Below, in pieces: positions 1 to 8,666 of a stretch of 64,000 nucleotides of DNA. The notes beneath the pieces are model-generated. The model had not been told where the DNA came from, searched no databases, and worked only from the letters and a program-made list of their open reading frames with translations. The stretch is from Ascarosepion bandense (taxonomy: Eukaryota; Mollusca; Cephalopoda; Sepiida; Sepiidae): positions 2,621,001-2,685,000 of the forward strand of contig JBBBDQ010000421.1 in NCBI GenBank assembly GCA_037127315.1, written 5' to 3'. Numbering within the stretch: position 1 is the stretch's first letter; the number at the start of each line of letters is the position of its first letter. Made by a program: the position numbers and the translations under genes.

Positions 1-89
1 TAGGTACGCCTATCGTCTGAGTCACACTCTCCGGGCTTTTGAATAGTAGTAGAGGTTTATCACATGTTTTTAAGTTAGTTTTCTTTGTT

Positions 90-165
90 CCATGTAGATT
101 ATTTCACTCCAAGTAACCCCTTATATTTCTGTACAATTAACGCCTTGCTTGGAGTGAATTGATTA

Positions 166-170
<5 letters not shown>
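90..170 (+). mobile_element. CR1-like LINE 3' tail, degraded
   Basis: The words GCCTTGCTTGGAGTGA and the terminal TGATTA match the 3' tail seen on better LINE copies at 6.8, 12.7 and 19 kb (read in the same sense). Only the last ~80 bp is recognisable. A (CA)n array follows directly, as it often does after this tail. Confidence 0.55.
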
Positions 171-231
<61 letters not shown>

Positions 232-232
232 G
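167..232. repeat. (CA)n-(TA)n microsatellite
   Basis: About 28 CA dinucleotides run into a short TA stretch directly after a LINE tail. The short ORFs crossing it are dinucleotide translations. Confidence 0.95.
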
Positions 233-368
233 CGAGTGTTAGTGTTTGTGTATGTATTTGTGTTAGTGTTTGTGCGTGTACATATACTTACATACATACA
301 TATATATATATATATGTATGTATGTATGTATGATTTATTTGCCTGAGTGTCATATATATAAATATATA

Positions 369-410
369 AAGGAAAACTCAACACATCATGATGTGTTGAG
401 TTTTTCTTTA
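369..410. repeat. Hairpin made of two fused element termini
   Basis: A near-perfect palindrome with arms AAAGGAAAACTCAACACATC and its complement, and no loop. The same arm is the terminal inverted repeat of the 471-bp fold-back element at 31410-31880, so this copy looks like two termini with the interior lost. Confidence 0.8.
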
Positions 411-500
411 TAAATATCATACTGCTCTGGATAACATTCATTGAGCTCTCTATATAGATATAGCACTTAATATCTTATATTAATATGATCTTGTTGGATT
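388..500 (-). repeat. Dispersed repeat, partner of 31315-31430
   Basis: About 110 bp are the reverse complement of 31315-31430, including the shared words GAGCTCAATG and TTAAGTG. It flanks the element terminus in both places, so the repeat unit extends beyond the hairpin. Confidence 0.75.
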
Positions 501-507
501 ACGGACT

Positions 508-508
<1 letters not shown>

Positions 509-556
<48 letters not shown>

Positions 557-599
557 TATATATATTACGAAAATATTACTTACTTTAATACGATATTTC

Positions 600-650
<51 letters not shown>
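509..650. repeat. (CA)n and (TA)n microsatellites
   Basis: A CA array (509-550) and a TA array (604-650) are separated by ~50 bp of AT-rich sequence. Confidence 0.9.
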
Positions 651-654
<4 letters not shown>

Positions 655-674
655 AACGCAGACACGCACACACC

Positions 675-797
675 CGCACATACCACCAGACACCACAAAC
701 ACTGGATCTTATCCGACTACTGAAGTTAAGCAAAGCTGAGCATGGTTAGTACCTAGATGGCTATACCAAATGCTGGAAACTTTGATGCTCTTGTTTT
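675..797 (+). pseudogene. 5S rRNA pseudogene or 5S-derived retrosequence
   Basis: The order of 5S rRNA landmarks is kept over ~120 nt: CATACCACC near the 5' end, then GAAGTTAAGCAAAGCTGAGC (the loop A / box A region), GGTTAGTACCTAGATGG (box C), and a degraded 3' third. Substitutions and loss of the 3' terminal pairing argue against a working gene. The next few hundred bases have no recognised SINE body. A second copy lies at 46366-46484. Confidence 0.8.
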
Positions 798-799
798 AT

Positions 800-1165
800 A
801 ATGAATAGTTGCACAGAATGAGTAATCGGAGAGCCTGGAGAGGATTAATAAAGCGCGTATGATCTTCCCGTGAGGGCTAACGACCAAAATGCAGCTCGGA
901 GATGAAAAATTCATATAAAAAATAAACCTGAAATTGTAGCATCATCTGACATGTCGCACTTTGTGTATCAATGTAGGACCTGTTGCTATCATGAAGTGAG
1001 TGTGCATTGCCGGGTACAGTCAACAGACCACTTTAAACAATCCACTGTGCTGGTTGTTCAGTAAAACTTTGAATTTTCTTAACATTCATCTGTCGATCTC
1101 GACGGGAAAATTCAACCATGTATAAAAATACACTCATATATATATATAAAACGACTTATATATAT
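800..1165. other. No recognised feature
   Basis: Ordinary mixed sequence between the 5S pseudogene and the fold-back element. It could be the body of a 5S-derived SINE, but no second copy is present in the window to show that. Confidence 0.4.
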
Positions 1166-1169
1166 ATTT

Positions 1170-1990
1170 TTTTCTAAACATATGCTGTTAAATATAAGAG
1201 ACAATGAATGTCTATTATGTTTAATCATGAGCCGTTCTAAACGTTGTATTTTTGCTTTAATTTCAGTTGAAAATAAAGACAAAAATTCTCCAACATTTGG
1301 ACAATTATTTATTGATTTTCTTCTAAGCTTTCGGCTCACATGAGCCATCTTCAGAGATGTTGTTTAGACTGAAAAATTATAACATCCACCATCACCGACG
1401 ATTTTGTGTTGACATAAAACTCCGCTTGGCAACGGCAATAGTTACCAAAAATAATAAACGCAGTTCTTAAATTTGCGATGCGGTTTTATGACGTCACACC
1501 GCGTGATAGCGCGAAATGACAACAAAACCATATCGTCAAATGCAATGTTATATGTTATTTCCGGATTTAAAGTTGATTTTATTGAGTGTTGGTTGTTTAG
1601 ATTTGATGTACATGGCCTCCAATATCTTCAGGTTCCTCTTACCAATATATGTACTACGTTTTTTTTTATTAGTATCAGAGATGCAATCTCTGAATGGGCA
1701 TGTAAATCTCTGATACTAATAAAAAAAAACTAGTATATATATTGGTTTTACTACAACCACGCTCTCCCGTAGACTTACATGTCTTTCTGATCAGAGTACT
1801 ATTAAACAACATTTCTCTGAAAAACATAAACATGTAGGTAATATCAGACAGATTTTGGTCAACAATACGGTGATCCTTACTCATGCACACAGTAAGAAAT
1901 TAAAGCAAAAATACGACGTTTAGAATGGCTCATGATTAAACATAATAGACATTCATTGTCTCTTATATTTAACAGCATATGTTTAGAAAA
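1170..1990. mobile_element. Fold-back element, ~820 bp
   Basis: Arms at 1170-1264 and 1896-1990 are inverted copies over ~94 bp with about two mismatches. The interior holds a second nested palindrome (1641-1746) and no transposase-like ORF. Just inside the left arm is a CTGAAGA-hairpin-CGAAA module (minus strand, 1333-1362). Non-autonomous; the class cannot be assigned from the termini. Confidence 0.85.
1641..1746. repeat. Nested inverted repeat inside fold-back element
   Basis: Arms 1641-1682 and 1706-1746 pair over ~41 bp, including ATTAGTATCAGAGAT and its complement, around a 23-bp loop. Confidence 0.9.
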
Positions 1991-2000
1991 TTACTTCTTG

Positions 2001-2002
<2 letters not shown>

Positions 2003-2033
<31 letters not shown>
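2003..2033. repeat. (TA)n microsatellite
   Basis: Sits exactly between the fold-back element on its left and the start of another on its right. Confidence 0.9.
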
Positions 2034-2034
<1 letters not shown>

Positions 2035-2038
<4 letters not shown>

Positions 2039-2463
2039 CATGCAGTGTGGGTATAGAAGAATCCAAAGGAGTATGCTGTACATACAGTGGTAAGATAACT
2101 CTCGAAGAAAGCTCTATACATATATGCATATAAATGCATATTGAACAAATATAAGAAAAATTAAGACAGACAGGTTATTTCATGGTGAATCGGAGGTGTA
2201 GGCCTATTTCAGGCGAACCATCGTCAGCTTCCGTCTTTATTTAACAAAGGATTTTGCACGAATGAAATTCACAAAAAAAAACAAAAAAAACTGATGTATT
2301 TTTCTTAAATTTTCTCTTTTAAGGAAGCGACCGTGGTTTTTGTGAATCTCATTCGTGTAAAATCCTTTGTTAAATTAAGACGGAAGCTGACAATGGTTCG
2401 TCTGAAATAGGCCTACACTTCCGATTCACCATGAAATAACGTGTCTGTCTTAATTTTTCTTAT
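2035..2463. mobile_element. Fold-back element with 124-bp arms
   Basis: Arms 2151-2272 and 2340-2463 are inverted copies with ~8 mismatches and a 67-bp AT-rich loop. A leader (2035-2150, with CAGTGTGGGTATAGAAGAAT) and the arms recur at 9960-10157, which fixes this as one mobile family. No coding sequence. Confidence 0.88.
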
Positions 2464-2930
2464 ATATATATAAGTTATATTCCTGCTGAGGAGGTCACAT
2501 ATTGAATTCACATACTGCCTTTGGTATGTAGGAAATCTTCCTGTTGTTCTCTTCTATTGGTAGAGCTGTTGACAAGATTTTTTGTACCAATCAAAAAGGT
2601 TAAGCTAGCATCTGGTTGTACACCAGGATAGACGATAGTAGCAAAGGTAGACGGTATATTAATGATGACGTTAACCCGATCGAATATCTGTGTAGAACTT
2701 ATATATTGGCGTATGGATTTGGTGAATTCAAAGCGAGGGGGGGGAGGCAATATTTAAAGAATCATCCAGGAATTTTGTTTTTTGAATTGAATATATATAT
2801 TAACACACAGAAGTAGATAAATCCAGAAAGAGTATACTGCGATGGCATAGCGGAAAAAAGAGGGTAATACCGGATTACCGGATTACCGGATTACAGAGCA
2901 TTTATATTATATTAAATATAATAATAAAAT
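2464..2930. other. No recognised gene; 8-bp tandem at 2870-2894
   Basis: Mixed sequence. Three copies of CCGGATTA lie in tandem near 2872-2895. Nothing else recurs in the window. Confidence 0.5.
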
Positions 2931-2934
2931 GTAC

Positions 2935-3015
2935 ACATGACACAAGAAATTTCTTGTACGCTAATGCATGCAGGAAACTAGTAATCGCGGACGGTCGTGT
3001 GTACACGGCATTATT
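2935..3015 (+). repeat. Short dispersed repeat, uninterrupted copy
   Basis: Shares TTCTTG-ACGCTAATGC at its left and GGTCGTGTGTACAC at its right with 3943-4295, where the same repeat is split by a SINE. It approximates the empty site. Confidence 0.7.
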
Positions 3016-3124
3016 ATATATATAGTTTTTAAGGTATTTTAATCACTTCACTGTGATATTTGTTTTATCAATAGTATTCGTGTGCGTGAGCTAACGTGTC
3101 TAGCTTTGAATATTTGAAAACGTA

Positions 3125-3198
3125 TGGATCATTATTTGCGATTGAGATTATATATATATATATATATATATATAATTTCAATCGCAAGTAATGATCCA
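3125..3198. repeat. Inverted repeat flanking a (TA)n array
   Basis: Arms 3125-3148 and 3175-3198 (TGGATCATTATTTGCGATTG and complement) bracket ~24 bp of TA. Confidence 0.85.
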
Positions 3199-3310
3199 TT
3201 TTCAACTTATCACCCGATGAGAAGCACATAGCAGCATCGAAACGCGAAAACTTTTGTGTAGAGATACTATGAATTTATAAACCATTGTAACAACCATTAC
3301 AACATAATAT
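3199..3310 (+). repeat. Dispersed repeat E carrying a hammerhead-like motif
   Basis: About 110 bp are ~80% like 12265-12376. Both copies end in AAACCATTGTAACAACCATT. No ORF. The conserved middle folds as a hammerhead-like RNA (next entry). Confidence 0.75.
3208..3266 (+). ncRNA. Hammerhead-like motif, family E, copy 1
   Basis: Read 5' to 3': stem I strand UAUCAC (3208-3213), core CCGAUGA (3214-3220), stem II 3221-3238 (GAAGC / GCAUC, one mismatch), GAA (3239-3241), stem III ACGCGAAA / UUUUGUGU (3242-3259, eight pairs with G-U), A at the cleavage position (3260), stem I strand GAGAUA (3261-3266, five of six pairs). Position 4 of the core is C instead of the required U, so this copy should not self-cleave. 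The call rests on structure. Confidence 0.5.
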
Positions 3311-3320
3311 CCATAATATA

Positions 3321-3323
<3 letters not shown>

Positions 3324-3366
<43 letters not shown>
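3324..3366. repeat. (TA)n microsatellite
   Basis: About 21 TA units directly after dispersed repeat E. Confidence 0.95.
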
Positions 3367-3373
<7 letters not shown>

Positions 3374-3512
3374 AAGAGGGGATGTTTCAACGAGAGAAAT
3401 TGGTATAAGTGTAAAAAGGGTGAGAAGCTGTGAACGTTTGTTCAAAGTATATATTTATTGTTATATTATTTATCTTTTATATAATACATTGAGTGTCCAT
3501 AATGGTATTTGT

Positions 3513-3553
3513 GTCGCTACATGTGTTTCGAGTCTAAAATTGACTCTCTTCAG
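3513..3553 (-). ncRNA. Hammerhead-like core, family F, copy 1
   Basis: On the minus strand: core CUGAAGA (3553-3547; position 7 may be any base), stem II GAGUC / GACUC with loop AAUUUUA (3546-3530), GAA (3529-3527), stem III ACA / UGU (3526-3519), cleavage base A (3518), then GCGAC. The 5' partner for stem I is not complementary here (UUUUC), so the core is complete but stem I is lost. Confidence 0.5.
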
Positions 3554-3617
3554 GAAAATAAATTTATGACCTTACATATTCTTTGACAAAGAAAAACGGA
3601 TATGTAACAAGATTTAT

Positions 3618-3658
3618 TCGCCTGAGTGTCAGCTTTGGACTCGAAACACGTGTGGCGA
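3618..3658 (+). ncRNA. Hammerhead-like core, family F, copy 2
   Basis: Inverted partner of the motif at 3513-3553. It keeps a four-pair stem I (UCGC / GCGA) and stem III ACAC / GUGU, but has lost part of the CUGANGA core and has G at the cleavage position. The two copies together imply an ancestor with all parts. Confidence 0.45.
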
Positions 3659-3695
3659 CACAAATACCATTATGATCACTTAAAGATAAGTAATC

Positions 3696-3744
<49 letters not shown>

Positions 3745-3783
3745 CAACAACAATAAATCTACACTTTAAACAATATGTTCACG

Positions 3784-3838
3784 GCTTCTCACATTTTTCA
3801 CACACAGACACACACAGACACACACGCACACACACACT

Positions 3839-3916
<78 letters not shown>
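3784..3916. repeat. (CA)n-(TA)n microsatellite
   Basis: Interrupted CA array passing into a TA array of ~18 bp. Confidence 0.95.
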
Positions 3917-3922
<6 letters not shown>

Positions 3923-3942
3923 CATTTATCAAAATATTCTAG

Positions 3943-4295
3943 TGTACACATAACCTGAAGGCTACAAGGTTCTTGCACGCTAATGCCCACGGTCGAGTTC
4001 GAATGTCAGACCAATTCGTTTAATCTACTTACAAAAATATACCCTTGAGAAAGGAATGAATATATCTCTTCTCTCTCCATCTATGGGTTGAACAGAAGGT
4101 CAAATTGGGTTCTATAGCCGTGGTTGGTAACCAGCCTATCGCAGAATAAAATGGCAACTTGCGAGAAAATCTTCTGCTTAGTTAGTCATGTCTCGTAAGA
4201 GACATGATCGCCTAAACGTGCATCATGTATAGTAATTAACTAGCTGCATTCACACAAGAAACTGGGAGTCGTGGTCGGTCGTGTGTACACTTAAT
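3943..4295 (+). repeat. Short dispersed repeat split by a SINE
   Basis: Left part (3943-3988) and right part (4247-4295, ending GGTCGTGTGTACAC) together match the uninterrupted copy at 2935-3015. The SINE between them accounts for the extra ~250 bp. Confidence 0.7.
3990..4245 (+). mobile_element. tRNA-derived SINE, family A (head truncated)
   Basis: Starts at the B-box region (GAGTTCGAAT) and continues through the family-A body (ATGGGTTGAACAG, TTCTATAGCC, ATCTTCTGC) to the tail with ATCATGTATAG. The A-box end is missing. Confidence 0.8.
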
Positions 4296-4585
4296 TATTA
4301 TAATTTTCCTGACATCTTGAAATCTTGTTCTCTGTTGGTTTTGGAGAGGGAATATCTGAGAATATGGTCGTTGTTGAACATAGAGAATGTTATGATTTAT
4401 GCTTCTGAAGCCAAGGTCATGGCTGGAACCTCTGTGGTGTGGTTAGACGACCACACTCTACACACTTTCCTTCCAAGTACTGCTATAAATAACAGAAGTG
4501 AGTGAAAAAGTTGTAATTTCAAGTAAATCTGTGCCAGGCAACGTCCCTCTAGCAAGTCCTGTTACATTTTTTACAAAAATTTCGT
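4296..4585. other. No recognised feature
   Basis: A 74-codon ORF at 4281-4505 has no recognisable motif and begins inside a repeat; not called as a gene. Confidence 0.4.
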
Positions 4586-4587
4586 GT

Positions 4588-4613
4588 ATATATATATATA
4601 TATATATACATAT

Positions 4614-4660
<47 letters not shown>
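4588..4660. repeat. (TA)n-(GA)n microsatellite
   Basis: TA units followed by ~20 GA units with occasional AAAG interruptions. Confidence 0.95.
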
Positions 4661-4662
<2 letters not shown>

Positions 4663-4689
4663 GAGATAAATAGACAGAGATAGATACGC

Positions 4690-5090
4690 ACATTGAGAGC
4701 TATTATTAGTGTTATAATATAGGACTTCACCTAAAAATTTTTCATGTTTCGGTAGTCACAACTGTTAATTACGAACTCAGAAGTTTTTTCTAACTATATT
4801 TATTAATAAAATTATTACATACGAGGTTAGAATATTTTTGTTTGGCTTAGTGTTTGTTTAGACATTAACTAATGATCTGAATTGAAAACATTTTTCAAAA
4901 ATAGATAGTTTACAGCCTGGATTTTTCTTTGCTTTTACAATATTTATACAGAATGTATTACATCAATAAGTGTATTATACGTCATATGAATGTATATCCT
5001 ACTTGCTGACACAGAAAACAAAGCATGTGTATTTCAAATTTAGACGATTGAAAGGTATAATGCTTCCAATAAACCGATATAAAACAAAAA
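4690..5090. other. No recognised feature
   Basis: AT-rich unique-looking sequence between a microsatellite and the end of an RTE copy. Confidence 0.4.
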
Positions 5091-5139
5091 AGCTGTTTGT
5101 CAAAAGTGCATACTACTAGAGCTACAGTAAATAATCTTC

Positions 5140-5700
5140 TGTGTGTGTTGTGTCCCTTCATGACTCTGGGAATCATGGCTCACCATAATTTCCTGTCCAT
5201 TGTTGCTCTTAATAATTGGTTGTTATCTTTTCCTAACCCTGCTGTGCCATTCATTCTCTCAAGCTCACTAGATAAGTTATGCGTTGCTTCTCTCTATCTC
5301 TCTTATCTTCAATCTGTCCAGTGAGTATCAAATTTTTCAAGCCTCTTTTTCTCATTTCATCAAACATTTTAACTGTCTCCTCCTGATGTTAAGTATCAGT
5401 GCACTTTTTTGTCATTGTCTCAAGAACACTGTTTGCCTCAGCATCTTTCTGTCAAACCAAATTTCTGTTGCTTTAAATCTCGTCTTCATCTGCGAGAAAA
5501 TTGTCTATCACTCATTGCCATAGAAGAGGACTGATACTGCATAACAGTTTGGTAATATTTTCTTTATCTCTAAAGAGTTTTTCTGTTTCTTAATACTTTG
5601 CCCAGATTTTGGAAAGCATTTTGCTATCCCTAAACGCTTCACACCTATCGAAATGTTTCCACCTGTTTAAATTCAATATTGCCAATTTGCAATTGTTATG
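5140..5700 (-). pseudogene. RTE-type LINE, 3' end of RT ORF, badly decayed
   Basis: Reading the minus strand gives the C-terminal order of the RTE endonuclease/RT polyprotein seen at 10.2 and 36.3 kb. It runs from the region before the FQKL motif (near 5610), through the LLYGSE-like stretch (near 5510) and the WFxRKML region (near 5455), to the family 3' end CATGAAGGGACACAACAC (5144-5161). Frameshifts and stops are frequent. The catalytic domain is absent, as expected for a 5'-truncated LINE. Confidence 0.65.
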
Positions 5701-5775
5701 CTGCAACTGATGTTCAATCATTTCTTATCACTTTTCTTCACAACATTCTGCAGAAGTTCTTGTAACTTCCTTTCT

Positions 5776-5779
<4 letters not shown>

Positions 5780-5817
<38 letters not shown>
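5780..5817. repeat. (TA)n microsatellite
   Basis: About 19 TA units. Confidence 0.95.
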
Positions 5818-5820
<3 letters not shown>

Positions 5821-5994
5821 TGTTGCTAAGATTGTAATTACTAATAATTAATACTGGTATGATGTGATAAATATCTCAGCATCATCAACTTCAAAAACAA
5901 TGTCACGATAAAAGGTAGTTAATGACAGTTTAAATAATAACAAAACAGGTTTTATGCTTTGTTACTGGTTGTTGCACAACAGCAGCACAAAATA

Positions 5995-6190
5995 GAATCA
6001 GCAGGCCAAGTTCAAATTATGGCTAAGCTGTTGTGTTTATGTCATACTAATGTTCTTGGGAGAGACATAAATTCATCTCTTCTTTGTTCTAGTTATGGGT
6101 AAATAACTGTGTTCTTTAGGATTGGTAAGGCAACAAGTTATGGGAAAGGTATTGGGAAACCGCTCCGTTATCTGTCCCAACAATCAGGCT
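5995..6190 (+). mobile_element. Old SINE family A remnant
   Basis: The stretch CTTGGGAGAGACATAAATTC, then AGTTATGGGTAAATAAC and TAGGATTGGTAAGGCAAC, follows the family-A body in order with many substitutions. Head and tail are unrecognisable. Confidence 0.5.
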
Positions 6191-6536
6191 TATCATATGT
6201 CTAAGTTTGAGGAGTCAGTCTTGTTGACAGAAGCTATTGATATTACTTTTTCTGTGTCAGTCTTGAATCTTGGGTCATGAAAAACTTTATTACATAAGAA
6301 AACTAAACCTATAATAACAATTGAAAATTGTCTTGGTTTGAGAGGCTTTTAAATTATGGTAATGCTACCAAGAACAATCATAGCAGTTTACAAATGTTAA
6401 AGTAAATTTGGAGACACATGGTTGCCTATGTCTTGAAGGAATATAGTTTCTTCATTTTTTTAAACTGGTTGCTGCACTAGTTCAGTTAGATTTTATTATT
6501 TTCTACTTAATATAAGAGTTTAATATATATATAACA

Positions 6537-6888
6537 ATTGGAGTAGATAGACTAAACTATCGCCCGGTTCACACTCCACCCATGTCTATTGAACAGGTGA
6601 AGAGGCTCATCCCTTGTTTCCTGTTTAGGATGCGGTTTCTGGTTTTCTCTTTTCCAATCTTTTCCCTCTTTTCTTTTTTTTTTTTCCATTGGAGTAGATA
6701 GACTAAACTATCCCCCGGTTCACACTCCACCCATGTCTATTGAACAGGTGAAGAGGCTCATCCCTTGTTTCCTGTTTAGAATGTGGTTTCCGGTTTTTCT
6801 CTTTCCCAATCTTTTCACTCTTATGTAGCCCCCTGCACATTAGTGGCGTTACCGCCTTGCTTGGGGTGATATGATTAAAAAAAAAAAA
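6537..6888 (+). mobile_element. CR1-like LINE 3' UTR with 151-bp tandem duplication
   Basis: Ends with the family tail GTAGCCCCCTGCACATTAGT, GCCTTGCTTGGGG and TGATTAAA plus an A run. Upstream, a ~151-bp segment beginning ATTGGAGTAGATAGAC occurs twice (6537-6687 and 6688-6838), nearly identical apart from a T-rich insertion. The copy carries no RT sequence. Confidence 0.85.
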
Positions 6889-6889
6889 T

Positions 6890-7119
6890 GAGTTGTAATT
6901 CTCTCAGAATGGCCCCGTGGTAAAAAATTTAAAGTGTCTGTTGAAAAAGCGTATCTTTGTCTTGCATCCTTAATTTTGTGTATTTACCGATTACATTTTC
7001 TCTCCATCTGATATTGTAAAATACACGTCTAATAAACTAGAAAACACGGTGAATGATGTGTTATCCCCCATGGGGATCTTCATATCGAAATGGCCATTCA
7101 ACATCTTTGAATTAATCCT

Positions 7120-7125
<6 letters not shown>
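6890..7125. other. No recognised feature
   Basis: Mixed sequence after the LINE tail; no ORF or repeat partner found. Confidence 0.4.

Positions 7126-7126
<1 letters not shown>

Positions 7127-7158
<32 letters not shown>
7127..7158. repeat. (TA)n microsatellite
   Basis: Abuts the 3' end of a SINE family C copy. Confidence 0.95.
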
Positions 7159-7160
<2 letters not shown>

Positions 7161-7161
<1 letters not shown>

Positions 7162-7275
7162 ACATTTCAAGCGTCGCTTAGATGTAGCACAAGGCCGAAA
7201 GTATCGGGTGCCCAGTGAGGATCGAACTCACTACTTAGCTGTAACAGGTTCTAGCTAGAAAAGCTTGCTAAATTA
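7161..7275 (-). mobile_element. tRNA-derived SINE, family C
   Basis: On the minus strand the head reads AGCAAGCTT...AGAACCTGTTACAG, then GTGAGTTCGATCCTCACTGG, a good B box (GGTTCGANTCC type), and a tail ACTTTCGGCCTTGTGC. Other copies are at 8123-8215 and 29409-29535. The tRNA acceptor half is truncated. Confidence 0.8.
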
Positions 7276-7426
7276 ACTATATATATTTTGGCAAAATTTT
7301 AAAAATGACAGTCTCCTGTCCTCAACATGTGCATATTTAGTTACATCAACGAAAACATCACTTTAGTCTGACGAACTTCTAAAAGATGAAAAGAAAGATT
7401 TCTACTTTGTGATTAATTTTCCTAAA

Positions 7427-7434
<8 letters not shown>

Positions 7435-7478
<44 letters not shown>
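7435..7478. repeat. (TA)n microsatellite
   Basis: About 22 TA units just downstream of a hammerhead-like SINE tail. Confidence 0.95.
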
Positions 7479-7481
<3 letters not shown>

Positions 7482-7491
7482 TTATTGTCAT

Positions 7492-7535
7492 CCGCAGACA
7501 GATCTGTTTCGCCGTATCACAGCACATCAGTACGG
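7492..7535 (-). ncRNA. Hammerhead motif, SINE B family, copy 1 (core mutated)
   Basis: Minus strand: stem I CCGUA / UGCGG, stem II GCUGUGAUACGGC, GAA, stem III ACAGAUCUGU, cleavage triplet GUC. The core reads CUGAUGU instead of CUGAUGA, which should block catalysis. Only the ribozyme tail of the SINE is present. Confidence 0.65.
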
Positions 7536-7752
7536 TTAGACTCCGATATATATAAGTTGTTCGTGTATAAAATATACAACTATAACACACAAGTTATGGC
7601 TGACTGATGACACACGAGTCGATATCCGATTAGTATATGCTAGATCACCATGGAGAGCGGGATACGGTGTTGACAAATTCGAAATCCCTAATCACCAACC
7701 GATTAAAACTTCACTATTGATGCGTGATAAAGCATCAAACCCATGTATTTAA

Positions 7753-7755
<3 letters not shown>

Positions 7756-7802
<47 letters not shown>
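7756..7802. repeat. (TA)n microsatellite
   Basis: About 23 TA units. Confidence 0.95.
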
Positions 7803-7807
<5 letters not shown>

Positions 7808-8122
7808 GTAAAATATTTGGTATATAAGTCAAGCAAATTTCGATAGAGACGCACTCCAAGGGACTCAATGATAAATTTATTTATTTATTTTAACAGAGTA
7901 ATATAATTTAGAAAAAAATGCTGCTAGGCATTTTTGGGTCTGACGAGCATCTTTTTTCAGGCTGCGGAATACGTATTACCCATGAAATTGTAGAATATCT
8001 AAAACTTTTTAAAAATTATATATATATTATCTTAAGCAAAAATTAAAGCCAATAAAACACACGGGGTTTATAGAGTGTGGAAGAATGAGGATCAGAAACA
8101 TTTTGATTTTCTAAGCAATACT
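7803..8122. other. No recognised feature
   Basis: AT-rich sequence between microsatellites; no coding or repeat match seen. Confidence 0.4.
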
Positions 8123-8212
8123 GAACGTATTGGGCACCTAGTGAGGATCGAACTCACCACTCAGTTGTGACAGGTTCTAACGAGATAAACTTGCTAGCAA
8201 TTACAGCACGAG

Positions 8213-8215
<3 letters not shown>
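8123..8215 (-). mobile_element. tRNA-derived SINE, family C
   Basis: Contains CCTAGTGAGGATCGAACTCA, the reverse complement of the B box region, and the anticodon-arm part ACAGGTTCTAACGAG. Shorter than the 7.2-kb copy. Confidence 0.78.

Positions 8216-8216
<1 letters not shown>

Positions 8217-8257
<41 letters not shown>
8217..8257. repeat. (TA)n microsatellite
   Basis: About 20 TA units directly at the SINE C head end. Confidence 0.95.
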
Positions 8258-8261
<4 letters not shown>

Positions 8262-8477
8262 GCATTGTGAATGGTAGATTCACATCTTAAGCAATGATCA
8301 GACCACGTGTTTTACAAAGCTCAATAAAACGTGATCTGACTATTTAAGGCTTATATGTGACAGTCACCATGTTTAATTAATTGCTATGTCAACACTGATT
8401 TTGACTCTCTTTCTCCCTTTGTCCTTTCCTCTTTTCCTTATATATGTATAAACGCGAACCCGATAACTCACTCACAA

Positions 8478-8478
8478 G

Positions 8479-8549
<71 letters not shown>

Positions 8550-8550
8550 T
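8478..8550. repeat. (CA)n-(TA)n microsatellite
   Basis: About 28 CA units followed by a short TA run. Confidence 0.95.
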
Positions 8551-8608
8551 AATGTATATGTTGGCACCAATCTTTAATTTAAACAGGATTAACTAAAAAC
8601 GACCGACG

Positions 8609-8616
<8 letters not shown>

Positions 8617-8662
<46 letters not shown>
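8617..8662. repeat. (TA)n microsatellite
   Basis: About 23 TA units. Confidence 0.95.

Positions 8663-8666
<4 letters not shown>

Larger units (their letters stand above)
3408..3803. mobile_element. Fold-back element, ~400 bp
   Basis: Outer arms (GGTGAGAAGCTGTGAAC near 3418-3434 and its complement near 3778-3795) and inner arms (3497-3540 and 3632-3675) are inverted repeats. The inner arms carry two inverted hammerhead-like cores. A trinucleotide array (3693-3757, TAA then AAC) has expanded between the arms. Confidence 0.8.

Noticed and set aside
163..739. ORFs of 84-92 codons over CA/TA arrays
   Set aside because: Almost all residues are HT, CV or IY dipeptide runs from microsatellite translation. 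The same applies to ORFs at 14.1-14.4, 18.0-18.5, 32.0, 38.7-39.0 and 55.2 kb.
3693..3757. CRISPR-like or other spaced array
   Set aside because: It is a simple TAA/AAC trinucleotide array with no spacers. No spaced-repeat array was seen anywhere in the window.
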